A stretch of 64,000 nt of DNA, taken from positions 1,948,501 to 2,012,500 of the forward strand of contig NZ_LT906457.1 of assembly GCF_900186965.1 (NCBI RefSeq), read 5' to 3'. Below the pieces are notes generated by a model. The model made no database searches, had not been told where the DNA came from, and saw only the letters and a program-made list of their open reading frames with translations. Shown here piece after piece: positions 1 to 8,650 of this stretch. Origin of the DNA: Legionella spiritensis (GTDB taxonomy: Bacteria > Pseudomonadota > Gammaproteobacteria > Legionellales > Legionellaceae). Position 1 is the first letter of the stretch, and each line of letters starts with the position of its first letter. The translations under genes were made by a program, and so were the position numbers.

Positions 1-2
1 CG

Positions 3-1025
3 AACACAACCGGCGCCACGACACAAAACGAAGGCAGTACCAAACCGACGGTACAAATCATCGCGGAGCCTAACACCAACTCAATTATTATCAACGCACC
101 GGCAACACTGATCCGAATACTGAAATCCGTCATCAGCCAGCTTGATATCAAACCGGCCCAACTGTTAATTGAAGCGCTGGTCGCGGAAGTCAATGAAAAC
201 GACATCAACAGTCTTGGTATTGAATGGGGAAGCAATCACCAGACCGGAAATCCGGCCAGCTTCAGCCCCGGGTTTGCCATCATTAACAGTCAAACCAACA
301 TTGATGATTTTCAAGCCCAGATTTATGCCCTGGCTCAACAGCGCAAGGCTAACATCCTGTCTACCCCATCGGTAGTCGTGCTGGATAATCGTCAGGCTAA
401 AATTCTGGTCGGTAAACAGGTCTCCGTAGCCAGCACAACCTATCCGAACAACGCCGGAGGAACCACCACAGCCAGCCCTTACGTCACCTTTGAGCGAGTT
501 AATGTCGCCCTGCATCTTTATGTCAGACCACAAATCACCCGAGGCCAAGGCATTCAGATGCAGATTGATCAGGGCAATGATACACTGGACTCATCAACGG
601 ATATCAACACCGAAAACCCCATCTTTAACATCAGCAGTATCGTTACGTCCGTACACGTTGAAAGCGGTGATATTGTCGTATTGGGAGGATTAGCCCAGGA
701 CAGCCTCGCCAACAATGATAACAAGCTGCCTATTATCGGTGACATACCAGGTGTAGGCCGACTTTTCCAGCACAACATACGTACCCGCGACAAACGGGTT
801 TTAATGGTCTTTATCCGACCGATTATTTTAAGAAGTCAAAAAGACTCGTTTCTGGTTACCGGTACCAAATACAATGATTTACGCCAGACTCAACTTGATT
901 TTCTGAATTCCCAGGAAGTATTTGTACAAAATAATGACGAAACGGTATTACCGGCTCTCCGGAGCGCCGAACTACCCAGACCATTCAGCGGGCCTCCCAT
1001 GAATGGCGCCACGATGACCAAATAA
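3..1025 (+). CDS. lspD: Type II secretion outer-membrane secretin LspD (GspD), C-terminal part
   Basis: The reading frame is open from base 3, so the gene starts before the window; about 340 C-terminal residues are present. GspD forms the multimeric outer-membrane channel of the type II secretion system. Visible are the end of an N-domain (NSIIINAPATLIRILKSVI, IEALVAEV) and the secretin core, including LSTPSVVVLDN and the closing motif IIGDIPGVGRLFQHN, followed by a beta-rich IRPIILR segment. The stop TAA lies 4 bases before lspE, so the two are co-transcribed. In L. pneumophila lspDE forms its own operon apart from lspFGHIJK, which fits the absence of other gsp genes here. The N0 to N2 domains and the signal peptide lie outside the window. 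Confidence 0.95.
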   Translation, partial: NTTGATTQNEGSTKPTVQIIAEPNTNSIIINAPATLIRILKSVISQLDIKPAQLLIEALVAEVNENDINSLGIEWGSNHQTGNPASFSPGFAIINSQTNIDDFQAQIYALAQQRKANILSTPSVVVLDNRQAKILVGKQVSVASTTYPNNAGGTTTASPYVTFERVNVALHLYVRPQITRGQGIQMQIDQGNDTLDSSTDINTENPIFNISSIVTSVHVESGDIVVLGGLAQDSLANNDNKLPIIGDIPGVGRLFQHNIRTRDKRVLMVFIRPIILRSQKDSFLVTGTKYNDLRQTQLDFLNSQEVFVQNNDETVLPALRSAELPRPFSGPPMNGATMTK

Positions 1026-1029
1026 CATC

Positions 1030-2514
1030 ATGAGCAACAACGAGAACACACCCAGACTGCCTTACAGTTTTGCCAAAACACAACGGGTTATCGCCATAGA
1101 AAAACCCGATCAGGGCGTAATACTCTATCACCTGTCCAATCCATCGCTACAGGCACTTGCCGAAGCAAAACGCCTGCTGCAACGTGACTTCATATTACAG
1201 GAAGTCAACGAGAATGAATTCCAGCAACACCTGGCACAATGTTATCAATCCAAATCATCCGTATTAGACGCCGCTATCGATATGGAAGACGATATTGATT
1301 TGTCCCTGTTTGCCGGCCAACTCCCAAACAGCGAGGATTTGCTGGAAAATCAGGACGACGCGCCGATCATCCGCTTAATCAACGCCTTGTTCACCCAGGC
1401 CATCAAACAAAAAGCCTCGGACATTCATATTGAAACGTATGAAAACCGGGTACTGGTCAGAAACCGTATTGATGGCGTACTCCATGAAGTTCTGGAAATT
1501 CAGCGAGCCATCGCTCCGTTGGTCATTTCACGGGTCAAGGTTATGGCCAGACTCGACATCGCCGAAAAACGTATCCCTCAGGATGGGCGCATTGCGCTTA
1601 GAATCGGGGGACATAATATTGACGTGCGGGTTTCAACTCTGCCATCGAATCACGGCGAACGGATTGTGTTAAGGATTCTGGACAAGGAAGCCGCCCAGCT
1701 TAATTTAAGTTTGCTGGGTATGCCGCAACATACGTTAAAGGCCATGCGCAAAATGATTGCCCAGCCGCACGGCATTCTTCTGGTTACTGGCCCCACGGGC
1801 TCCGGTAAAACCACCTCCCTGTATGCCATGTTGACGGAGTTAAATGAAGTCAGCCGTAATATTCTGACTATCGAAGACCCTATCGAATACGACTTGCCCG
1901 GCGTTGGCCAGACCCAGGTCAACACCAAAGTGCAAATGACCTTTGCCAAAGGCTTGCGGGCGATATTACGGCAAGATCCGGATGTGGTCATGATCGGGGA
2001 AATCCGTGACCTTGAAACCGCCGAAATCGCCGTACAGGCCAGTTTGACCGGCCATCTGGTACTTTCCACCCTGCACACCAATAGCGCTCTCGGCGCCCTT
2101 ACCAGGCTTCGCGATATGGGCGTGGAATCCTTCCTGCTCTCATCCAGTATTGTCGGATTGATTGCCCAGCGGCTGGTCAGAACCCTCTGCACCCATTGCA
2201 AAACTCCGCACGAGCTTCGCAAGGATGAAAGCGAGTTAATGGGTCTGCCGCAAGCCAAAGCAGGCACAGTCATTTTTGAACCGCATGGCTGCTCCGAGTG
2301 TAATCAATTAGGCTACCGAGGCCGCACCGGGATTTATGAATTGATTGAAATCGATGAAACCCTGCGCGGCATGATCCATCGCAATGAGAACATCCAGACG
2401 CTGGAAAATCATTTACGTCCCACCAATCCGTCTATTCGCGAGGACGGTTTTAAACGGGTACTCGCCGGAGATACGTCACTGGCGGAAATTCTGCGTGTAA
2501 CCAGTCAGCACTAG
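1030..2514 (+). CDS. lspE: Type II secretion cytoplasmic ATPase LspE (GspE)
   Basis: 494-residue GspE-family hexameric ATPase that powers pseudopilus assembly at the inner membrane. Walker A is GPTGSGKT at residues 254-261; after it come IEDPIEY (Asp box), DVVMIGEIRD (Walker B) and STLHTN (His box). Near the C-terminus CTHC and CSEC form the four-cysteine zinc motif typical of GspE. Length and motif order are normal for the family. The ATG sits 4 bases after the lspD stop. The TAG stop codon (2512-2514) overlaps the first bases of a TAGGCTCTGTG-ended repeat element, so the gene ends exactly where the element begins. The C-terminus still looks complete (ILRVTSQH). Confidence 0.97.
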   Translation: MSNNENTPRLPYSFAKTQRVIAIEKPDQGVILYHLSNPSLQALAEAKRLLQRDFILQEVNENEFQQHLAQCYQSKSSVLDAAIDMEDDIDLSLFAGQLPNSEDLLENQDDAPIIRLINALFTQAIKQKASDIHIETYENRVLVRNRIDGVLHEVLEIQRAIAPLVISRVKVMARLDIAEKRIPQDGRIALRIGGHNIDVRVSTLPSNHGERIVLRILDKEAAQLNLSLLGMPQHTLKAMRKMIAQPHGILLVTGPTGSGKTTSLYAMLTELNEVSRNILTIEDPIEYDLPGVGQTQVNTKVQMTFAKGLRAILRQDPDVVMIGEIRDLETAEIAVQASLTGHLVLSTLHTNSALGALTRLRDMGVESFLLSSSIVGLIAQRLVRTLCTHCKTPHELRKDESELMGLPQAKAGTVIFEPHGCSECNQLGYRGRTGIYELIEIDETLRGMIHRNENIQTLENHLRPTNPSIREDGFKRVLAGDTSLAEILRVTSQH

Positions 2515-2674
2515 GCTCTGTGAACCAGTTTTTTCGCAAAGCGAAAATGTGGATAATTGAGTGCCATTATGTCTTTGAATGAGGCGAGTAGCTGGCTCTA
2601 TTTAACGAATTCAAAGACATAATGGCGCCAATTAGCCGTATTTGCAGCTGTGAAAATTTTTGTTCACAGAGCCT
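2512..2674. mobile_element. Miniature inverted-repeat element, TAGGCTCTGTGAACC type, hairpin core
   Basis: About 160 bases with no coding capacity. It begins TAGGCTCTGTGAACC and ends with the reverse complement (TTCACAGAGCCT). Inside is an 18-base perfect palindrome (arms 2563-2580 and 2609-2626) enclosing a core (2574-2614) that recurs at 3083-3125 and 10748-10790. It is fused tail to head with a second element at 2675; the pair as a whole is flanked by TA (2512-2513 and 2890-2891). This resembles a miniature element mobilised by an IS630/Tc1-type transposase, which duplicates TA; that assignment is inferred. Confidence 0.75.
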
Positions 2675-2891
2675 GGTCTCTGTGAACCAATTTTTCTTCG
2701 CACCATTTTTTTGCGAAAAGGCAGTAGCCCGTAAGGAGGCCTGCGGTCGTATTGCGGGTTTGATATGCCAATCAGGAACGTTTTCCCGCATTTCGGCTGC
2801 GCCTTCATGACGGGCTACATGACATTATTATTTGTTGGGCAACAATAGTTGCCTTGTTTTCGATCGGAAACAAATTGGTGCACAGAGCCTA
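2675..2891. mobile_element. Miniature inverted-repeat element carrying the GTAGCCCG palindrome
   Basis: About 217 bases starting GGTCTCTGTGAACC and ending GGTGCACAGAGCCTA. It contains one full copy of the dispersed GTAGCCCG...CGGGCTAC repeat (2724-2818). Elements of the same composite structure and length lie at 57481-57698 and 60491-60731. A segment near the right end (CAACAATAGTTGCCTTG) is shared with the 57481 copy. No open frame longer than chance is present. Confidence 0.75.
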
Positions 2892-3020
2892 GGGCACCGA
2901 ATGAGCTAAAATTGGACGGCAACATATCATCCATTTTTTGGATTGTGTCTAATTTCAAGCTTGATTTTTTCATACCCCCTTGTTGACGAAGCCCCTTTGC
3001 TCGCCTGGCAATCAATGCAC

Positions 3021-3184
3021 TAGGGCGTGTCCTCATTCTGTTTCGCGAGCTAAAAGTTGGGATAATTTAGAGCAAATTGCAGATTGAATGAGGAGAATAG
3101 CCAGCCCTATTTGACGAATTCAAACTGTAATTTGAGCAAATTAGCACAGGTTTTAGCCGTGATACAGAATGAATACACGCCCTA
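3021..3184. mobile_element. Miniature element, TAGGGCGTGT ends, inserted in hipA
   Basis: About 164 bases bounded by TAGGGCGTGT and ACACGCCCTA, with the TA duplicated at each end. The core at 3083-3125 matches that of the 2512 element (GAATGAGGAGAATAGCCAGC compared with GAATGAGGCGAGTAGCTGGC), and imperfect arms flank it. Joining the flanks at a single TA restores an open hipA frame across the junction, so it looks like an insertion into the 3' part of hipA. Confidence 0.8.
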
Positions 3185-3714
3185 ATACGTTTAGGAATTT
3201 TTGCTTGTGGATGTTTATCCATTACTTGCTCCAGGACGCGATCTTTATGAGTTAAAATTAACTCCCGGGTATCTTTCATTCGCTGGGTAAACGCCCCTTT
3301 TTTTATACCTAACTCCTCTTCAAGAAGAGTAAACTGATTTAAGCCTATTTTGGCAAAAGTATAGCGGTCTCCTATCCTGAAAGAAAAATCTTTATGTAAA
3401 CTTTCATAAATCGCTGTGCATAGAAGATCATAAAATGGCGCAAGTTCGTTTTTATTGTTAACCAGCAATAAGGAAAGGTTCTTGGAGTGGCTGTCGTTAT
3501 TTCCAATAAGTAGATTAAAACTTATCCAGGATAAAAACTCCTGTAAGGCATGAATACGTTTGGTTGCTGTGACATTATTAAGTAATAATTCGTAATTGTT
3601 TTTGATACTCGGTCCGTCTTTAAACTCATACTTTGCTTCACTCACGACTCCTTGCGCCTGGCAAAAATCTTGTTGATGCAATCTGTGCACCACCTTGATT
3701 TTCGTAAAAAACAT
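3067..3714 (-). pseudogene. hipA/hipT-type kinase fragment, disrupted at both ends
   Basis: The open frame encodes 215 residues, of which about the first 177 look like the C-terminal lobe of a HipA-family Ser/Thr kinase. RLHQQDFCQAQGV opens the helical lobe, LLIGNNDSHSKN is the catalytic loop, and APFYDLLCTAIY is the metal-binding region. The N-terminal lobe with the ATP-binding P-loop is missing: the fragment starts 10 bases after hipB. The last residues (ACIHSVSRLKP onward) are encoded by the inserted miniature element at 3021-3184. Without the N-lobe it cannot be an active kinase. A HipBST-type split system was considered, but no separate HipS gene is present and the piece is too short for HipT. 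The gene is almost certainly decayed. Confidence 0.8.
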
Positions 3715-3723
3715 AAAGAGATT

Positions 3724-3945
3724 TCATGGCTCCATCTCAAGTATAACTTTAAAGCCCAAAACTTTAGACATCTTCAAGATTGTTGATAGCTGAACGTCGG
3801 TTTGGCCCAGCTCTATACGACTAATACCATTATGAGAAAGATTACAAAAGGCAGCCAGCGATTTTTGGGTTATTTTCAACTGGTGCCGCTTTATTTTAAG
3901 TACTTCCGCTAATTCTTCTACGCTATTAATAATATTTTTATTCAT
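3724..3945 (-). CDS. hipB: HipB-like antitoxin / XRE-family repressor
   Basis: 73-residue helix-turn-helix protein. The segment SLAAFCNLSHNGISRIELG is a standard XRE DNA-binding motif, followed by a short C-terminal strand (VLGFKVILEMEP), as in HipB. HipB binds operators upstream of its own gene and neutralises the HipA kinase. Here it remains intact although the downstream hipA is only a fragment. Matching inverted repeats lie just upstream (3961-3980, 4011-4028), so it may still act as a repressor of its own promoter. The ATG has only a weak ribosome-binding site. Confidence 0.8.
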   Translation of the reverse strand: MNKNIINSVEELAEVLKIKRHQLKITQKSLAAFCNLSHNGISRIELGQTDVQLSTILKMSKVLGFKVILEMEP

Positions 3946-3960
3946 AAACCGAACCCAATA

Positions 3961-3980
3961 ATTCTCACTGTAATGAGAAT
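3961..3980. promoter_or_regulatory. Predicted HipB operator O1
   Basis: A perfect 7-base inverted repeat, ATTCTCA-N6-TGAGAAT, lies 16 bases before the hipB start. The half-site AGTGAGAA or ATGAGAAT recurs at about 4021-4028 and 4072-4079. Repeated dyads at this spacing upstream of a HipB gene are what autoregulation needs. The binding itself is inferred. Confidence 0.6.
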
Positions 3981-4010
3981 AATTGCGAATTTAGATTATT
4001 TTGCAAAAAT

Positions 4011-4028
4011 TTCTTATTATAGTGAGAA
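4011..4028. promoter_or_regulatory. Predicted second HipB operator
   Basis: Imperfect dyad TTCTTATTATAGTGAGAA sharing the GAGAA/TTCT half-sites of the 3961 operator, 50 bases further upstream. It overlaps a TATAAT hexamer on the minus strand that could be the hipB -10 box. Confidence 0.45.
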
Positions 4029-4130
4029 TTTGTAACGTAAAAGAGCGAATACGCTATGAAATACCCTTAAAATGAGAATTTGAAAATCCTGATCCCTCTT
4101 CCTCAAAAGATTCTGATCATATAGTTTCCT

Positions 4131-4235
4131 GTAGCCCGCCATGAAGGCGAAACTGAAATGCGGGAAAACGTTCACTTATTAGGCGCTCACCTGCAATATT
4201 GGCACATGGAACCCGCAATACGGCCGAAGGGCTCC
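4131..4235. repeat. Dispersed GTAGCCCG palindromic repeat
   Basis: One copy of the window's ten-copy intergenic repeat. It begins GTAGCCCGCCATGAAGGCGA and its right arm (AATACGGCCGAAGGGCTCC) is decayed. It lies in the 3946-4446 spacer between hipB and the effector candidate; the rest of that spacer is AT-rich, with the hipB operators at one end and the promoter of the next gene at the other. Confidence 0.8.
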
Positions 4236-4408
4236 TTTTTTATCTATTTATTTATATATAGATAAAAAAACAATTAATGTATTATTTTAAGTCATTCAAT
4301 GTCTGCGAATCCAGGGTTTTTTGACCATTCATCCTAATCAGATTGGAGGTTGAGCCCCTGGCGCCTATATATCCATTCATTTTACAGATTTCCTTTACGC
4401 CTTTTTTT

Positions 4409-4417
4409 TGCTAAAAT
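4409..4417 (+). promoter_or_regulatory. Extended -10 promoter of the 349-residue gene
   Basis: TGCTAAAAT fits the extended -10 form TGN-TANNNT, 29 bases before the ATG at 4447. A T-rich tract precedes it and there is no good -35 box, as expected for an extended -10 promoter. The short AT-rich leader lacks a clear Shine-Dalgarno sequence. The same TTTTGCTAAA string precedes the gene at 62330. Confidence 0.45.
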
Positions 4418-4446
4418 AAAAACAACTTGATTTTATTTTAATTATC

Positions 4447-5496
4447 ATGTCTAAAAACAAATGGCAAAGATTACATGAACGTTATCATTCTAAAGAAGAT
4501 GAAGGAATAATTAAATACGGTAAATATTTTGAAGAAAATATATTCAATTATTTAACTCAAGAACATAATCCTGAGGGTGAGAAAAATCAACCGGGTAAAA
4601 TAATACAGGAGGCTAAAAGCACTCTTGGAAAATTATCCAGAATACTGGACGCATTTGACTTTCCGGTATTATCCTACGAGGAAATAAAGGAAATTAGCAG
4701 TAAACCTAACGGATTAAGAGCGTATATGCAGGAATATATAGACGAAATTTTACCCGTTTTACTAAACGATGAGCATTCAGGTCTTAATGACAGGATTATT
4801 GAAGCTATAGGTGAAGAAAACTATCACGCTATTTTAGAAAGCCCTGAAGTGAATGGCAATTCGGAAGAAGTTGCCATGCAGTTTGTAAAAGCATCCATGT
4901 TAAGCTATGGACAAAGAGTTTTGGATAAAATTGAGGATGAACATTTAAAAGTAGAAGCATTTAACTCTTTTCTCCCCTCCATGGAAAACCTCGCCAAAGA
5001 TATTTCCTTGAAGGGATTGGCTGATGAAAAGAAAAAAATGGACTTAGTTGATTTACACAAAATTTTACTGAATTTTAAAGCACTAATGAATGAAGCAACA
5101 GAACAAAAAATAAATATCCCCAGTTCAGACGTAATTAATTCAAATCTTGATACGGCTCTATATTGGTTAGATCCACACAATGAAGATATTGTAGACTTAC
5201 CAGTAGAAACAAAACATAATAAGGCAACAGAGCAATACGATAAGGCTGTAAAAATTTTTCTAGATGGTGCTGAGAATGCTCTACAGACCAGCCCATCCAA
5301 ACCACAGGTTAATTTTTTTGTTCGAGTTGTTCGATTCCTTACAGGAAATGAACAATTATTACAAAGTAAAGATGAAAAACGTTATGAACGCCAGAGAACG
5401 TTGATTTCAAATCTTAATGATTTAAAATCCAAACTGGAAAATTCCGAAGAACTTGAACAGGAGCAACCACACGAGGATTCTTCGTTCAAACCCTGA
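4447..5496 (+). CDS. Hypothetical protein, Dot/Icm effector candidate
   Basis: 349 residues, not matched to any family I recognise. It is rich in Lys, Glu, Asn and Ile, predicted mostly helical, with no signal peptide or membrane segment. Base composition is clearly more AT-rich than the housekeeping neighbours. The C-terminus has a glutamate cluster (SEELEQEQPHEDSSFKP), with EELEQE 11-16 residues from the end. That is where the E-block of Legionella type IV secretion signals usually sits. It stands alone, between a decayed toxin-antitoxin locus and the cysS group, with its own promoter. Effector status is inferred from C-terminus, composition and context; no enzymatic motif is visible. Confidence 0.8.
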   Translation: MSKNKWQRLHERYHSKEDEGIIKYGKYFEENIFNYLTQEHNPEGEKNQPGKIIQEAKSTLGKLSRILDAFDFPVLSYEEIKEISSKPNGLRAYMQEYIDEILPVLLNDEHSGLNDRIIEAIGEENYHAILESPEVNGNSEEVAMQFVKASMLSYGQRVLDKIEDEHLKVEAFNSFLPSMENLAKDISLKGLADEKKKMDLVDLHKILLNFKALMNEATEQKINIPSSDVINSNLDTALYWLDPHNEDIVDLPVETKHNKATEQYDKAVKIFLDGAENALQTSPSKPQVNFFVRVVRFLTGNEQLLQSKDEKRYERQRTLISNLNDLKSKLENSEELEQEQPHEDSSFKP

Positions 5497-5522
5497 AGTT
5501 CGGCGCAAAAAATAAGCTGAGG

Positions 5523-5590
5523 GTAGCCCGCATGAAGCAAAGCGTAATGCGGGGAAATACGCCAAATTCACGCCTCTCTCCCCGCATTGC
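5523..5590. repeat. Degenerate half copy of the GTAGCCCG repeat
   Basis: GTAGCCCGCATGAAGCAAAG followed by CGTAATGCGGGGAAA matches the left arm of the dispersed repeat; a second CCCCGCATTGC lies at about 5580. The right arm is missing. It sits between two convergent genes. Confidence 0.6.
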
Positions 5591-5603
5591 ACACGAACTA
5601 CTT

Positions 5604-6974
5604 TTAATCCATTACTTTACGCCAGGTGGTGCCTTTTGCCCCGTCTTCCAGCTCGATGCCGGATTTTGTCAGGAGATCCCGGATTTCATCGGCACGCGCC
5701 CAGTTTTTATCACGACGGGCTTGCAGGCGCTCCTCGATGAGGCGCTCTATATCAAGACGTTCCTCGTCGTTCAACCCCGACTTCAGAAACTGCTCCGGTG
5801 ACGATTGCAGTATGCCCAGAATCCCGCCCAGATGATGCAATGTCTGGCCTAGTTCCGGATCATTGCTTTTGTTGACTTCATGACTCAATTGAAACAGAAC
5901 CGACAAGGCGACCGGCGTGTTAAAATCATCGTTCATGGCATCATTAAATTCCGCCACCCAGCGCTCAGCCAGGGGCTGGGAGGAATCAACGGACGGAATA
6001 TCCTTGATGCTTTGATAGAGACGGGTTAACGCCCTGGCGGCATTATGGAGATTTTCTTCCGAATAGTTCAGCGGGCTGCGATAGTGGCTGCTTAACAGAA
6101 AATAACGGATAACCTCGGGATGATGCTTTTTCAAAACATCCTCGATGGTTAAAAAATTCCCCGTTGATTTGGCCATTTTTTCATTATTAACCTGTAACAG
6201 CCCGACATGAATCCAGTAATTGGCAAACGGTTTGCCGCTGGCCGCCTCGCTCTGTGCGATTTCATTTTCATGGTGGGGAAACTGCAAATCCAGGCCACCG
6301 CCATGAATATCAAATTGCTCGCCTAACTCTTCCATCGACATAGCCGAACATTCAATATGCCAGCCAGGCCGTCCCTCTCCCCATGGCGAAGGCCAGCTCG
6401 GCTCACCCGGCTTGGCTCGCTTCCACAACACAAAATCAAGAGGCGAACGCTTTTCTCTAACCACCTCGACTCGGGCTCCGGCGATTAAGCTGTCCGGATC
6501 CTTGTTGGACAATTTTCCGTAATCCTTAAACCGTTCCACCTCAAAGCACACGTCGCCATTCTCGCTGATGTAAGCGTATTCGTTGCGGAGCAGGCGTTCG
6601 ATGAGCTTGATGATGGAATCAATATGGCCTGTGGCGCGTGGCTCGAGATCAGGCGGGAGAATTCGCAACGCGCTCGCATCCTCGTGCATGACGTTGATGT
6701 AATGATCCGTCAATTCTTCAATGGGCTGCTGACGCTCATTGGCACGCACAATGATTTTATCATCAATATCCGTGATATTCCGGACATACGTCACATCATA
6801 ACCCTGCGAGCGTAAAAAACGGACTATCACGTCAAAAGACACCATGGAACGGGCATGGCCAAGATGACACCGGTCATAAACCGTCACCCCACAGGCGTAA
6901 AGTCCGATTTTTCCGGGTTTAATCGGCTTAAAAACCTCTTTTTTACGTGTTAAGGAATTATATAAATGCAACAT
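5604..6974 (-). CDS. cysS: Cysteinyl-tRNA synthetase
   Basis: 456-residue class I aminoacyl-tRNA synthetase that charges tRNA-Cys. The HIGH-type motif is HLGHARS near residue 38 and the KMSKS-type loop is KMAKSTGNF. Zinc ligands are visible as [17 protein letters not shown] and FPHHENE. Length is typical (E. coli CysS has 461 residues). It follows glnS by 9 bases on the same strand and is the last gene of the truA-trpFBA-glnS-cysS run. Confidence 0.97.
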   Translation of the reverse strand: MLHLYNSLTRKKEVFKPIKPGKIGLYACGVTVYDRCHLGHARSMVSFDVIVRFLRSQGYDVTYVRNITDIDDKIIVRANERQQPIEELTDHYINVMHEDASALRILPPDLEPRATGHIDSIIKLIERLLRNEYAYISENGDVCFEVERFKDYGKLSNKDPDSLIAGARVEVVREKRSPLDFVLWKRAKPGEPSWPSPWGEGRPGWHIECSAMSMEELGEQFDIHGGGLDLQFPHHENEIAQSEAASGKPFANYWIHVGLLQVNNEKMAKSTGNFLTIEDVLKKHHPEVIRYFLLSSHYRSPLNYSEENLHNAARALTRLYQSIKDIPSVDSSQPLAERWVAEFNDAMNDDFNTPVALSVLFQLSHEVNKSNDPELGQTLHHLGGILGILQSSPEQFLKSGLNDEERLDIERLIEERLQARRDKNWARADEIRDLLTKSGIELEDGAKGTTWRKVMD

Positions 6975-6983
6975 GCCTGCCCC

Positions 6984-8639
6984 TTAGCTTGTTTTACTCC
7001 AGGTGTCTTTTAAACTCACCACACGATGAAACGCCCGGATCTGATTATTCGCAACCGAGTTAACACAATAATATCCAAGACGCTCAAACTGGAACACGTC
7101 ATGGAGAGCCTGATTAGCCATGGCCGGCTCACAAAGCGCTTGGCCGGTTTGCAGGGAATCTTCATTGAGAAACTTGAGAAAATCCTCTTCACGAGCCGGA
7201 TTGGAGTCATGAAACAACCGATCGTACTGATAAATGGTAACCGGATACGCGTGCAGACAGGATACCCAGTGGATAACCCCTTTGACTTTTCTATCCTCGG
7301 GGTTTTTACCTAGCGTGTCTTTATCATAGGTACAATAAATTTCACTGATCCGGCCGTTGTCGTCATGTACGACTCTATTGGCCCGAATCACATAGGCATG
7401 CCTTAAACGCACTTCCTTGCCCGGCGACAGACGAAAATAACCCTTGGGCGGATTTTCCATAAAATCCGAACGTTCGATATAAATTTCCCGGGTGAACGGT
7501 AATATCCGTACCCCTGCCTGCGGATCTTTCTGATGAAACGGGGCCGATAATTCCTCGACCTCGTTTTCCGGGTAATTTTCAATAATAACCTTGACGGGAT
7601 CCAGCACGCAAAGCGCTCGCTTCGCTGTTTTATTGAGTTCATCGCGGACACATTCTTCCAGAACCGACATATCAATGACGGAATCGCTGCGCGACAAACC
7701 GATCACCTCGCAAAATTGCCGGATAGCCGCCGGCGGATAGCCTCGTTTGCGCATACCTCGCAATGTAGGCAGGCGAGGATCATCCCAACCGTCGACAATA
7801 CCTTGCTCGACTAAAAACCTCAGCTTGCGCTTGCTCGTTATCGCGTGCGACAGATTAAGTCTGGCAAATTCGGTTTGCTCGGGTTTGGCAGGAACGGGCA
7901 AATTATCAATCAGCCAGTCATACAACGGGCGATGATCCTGAAATTCAAGTGTACAAAGGGAATGGGTAATATGTTCCAGCGCATCGGACAGAGGATGCGC
8001 GTAATCATACATGGGATAAATACACCACGTGTTGCCGGTGCGTTGATGCTCGGCGTGACGGATGCGATACAACACGGGATCCCGCATATTGATATTGCCG
8101 GATTTCATATCGATACGGGCACGCAAGACGTGCGCCCCATCCGCAAATTCCCCTTGTTTCATGCGTTGAAACAAATCAAGATTTTCCTCAACCGGACGGT
8201 CACGATAAGGGCTGTCCTTGCCCGGTTCCTGTAACGTGCCGCGGTATGCCCTGATTTCCTCCATACCAAGACTATCCACGTACGCCTTGCCTTCCCTGAT
8301 GAGAAGTATGGCGTAATCATACAACTGCTGATAGTAATCGGAGGAATGCGTCATGGCGCACCATTCAAACCCGAGCCAACGCACATCCTCGATGATCGCG
8401 TTGACAAATTCTTCCTCTTCCTTGATGGGATTTGTGTCGTCAAACCGTAAGTAACAACGCCCGCCAAATTCCTCGGCCAATCCAAAATTCAAACAAATGG
8501 ATTTCGCATGCCCTATATGCAAATAGCCGTTCGGTTCCGGGGGAAAACGGGTAATCACCTTTTTATGTTTACCGCCGGCCAGATCCTCACTAATCATTTG
8601 TCTAACAAAATGTGCTCTTTTTTCACTGCTTTCTGTCAT
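6984..8639 (-). CDS. glnS: Glutaminyl-tRNA synthetase
   Basis: 551-residue class I synthetase charging tRNA-Gln directly. PNGYLHIGHAKSICLNFGL carries the HIGH motif; TSKRKLRFLV is the KMSKS-equivalent of GlnRS; GGRCYLRFDDTNP is the conserved acceptor-binding block. The C-terminal beta-barrel anticodon domain is present. Length matches E. coli GlnRS (554). It lies 11 bases downstream of trpA. Direct Gln charging is the usual gammaproteobacterial arrangement. Confidence 0.97.
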   Translation of the reverse strand: MTESSEKRAHFVRQMISEDLAGGKHKKVITRFPPEPNGYLHIGHAKSICLNFGLAEEFGGRCYLRFDDTNPIKEEEEFVNAIIEDVRWLGFEWCAMTHSSDYYQQLYDYAILLIREGKAYVDSLGMEEIRAYRGTLQEPGKDSPYRDRPVEENLDLFQRMKQGEFADGAHVLRARIDMKSGNINMRDPVLYRIRHAEHQRTGNTWCIYPMYDYAHPLSDALEHITHSLCTLEFQDHRPLYDWLIDNLPVPAKPEQTEFARLNLSHAITSKRKLRFLVEQGIVDGWDDPRLPTLRGMRKRGYPPAAIRQFCEVIGLSRSDSVIDMSVLEECVRDELNKTAKRALCVLDPVKVIIENYPENEVEELSAPFHQKDPQAGVRILPFTREIYIERSDFMENPPKGYFRLSPGKEVRLRHAYVIRANRVVHDDNGRISEIYCTYDKDTLGKNPEDRKVKGVIHWVSCLHAYPVTIYQYDRLFHDSNPAREEDFLKFLNEDSLQTGQALCEPAMANQALHDVFQFERLGYYCVNSVANNQIRAFHRVVSLKDTWSKTS

Positions 8640-8650
8640 AATTTTATCCG

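Noticed and set aside
165..548. Minus-strand open frame opposite lspD
   Set aside because: It lies entirely within the secretin coding sequence in the opposite frame, has no family features and no promoter; a codon-bias shadow.
1650..2273. 207-residue minus-strand frame opposite lspE
   Set aside because: Antisense shadow of the ATPase core; no independent start signal or family match.
2567..2810. Open frames on both strands across the repeats after lspE
   Set aside because: They run through the miniature elements and the GTAGCCCG palindrome; similar frames appear wherever these repeats occur, so they are repeat artefacts.
2815..3036. 73-residue minus-strand frame upstream of lspE's end
   Set aside because: Part of it (SALIARRAKGLRQQGG) is better explained as the displaced C-terminus of hipA beyond the inserted element than as a separate gene.
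3067..3945. Intact HipBST three-gene toxin-antitoxin system
   Set aside because: There is no HipS-like gene between hipB and the kinase piece, and the kinase piece lacks the ATP-binding lobe that HipT retains.
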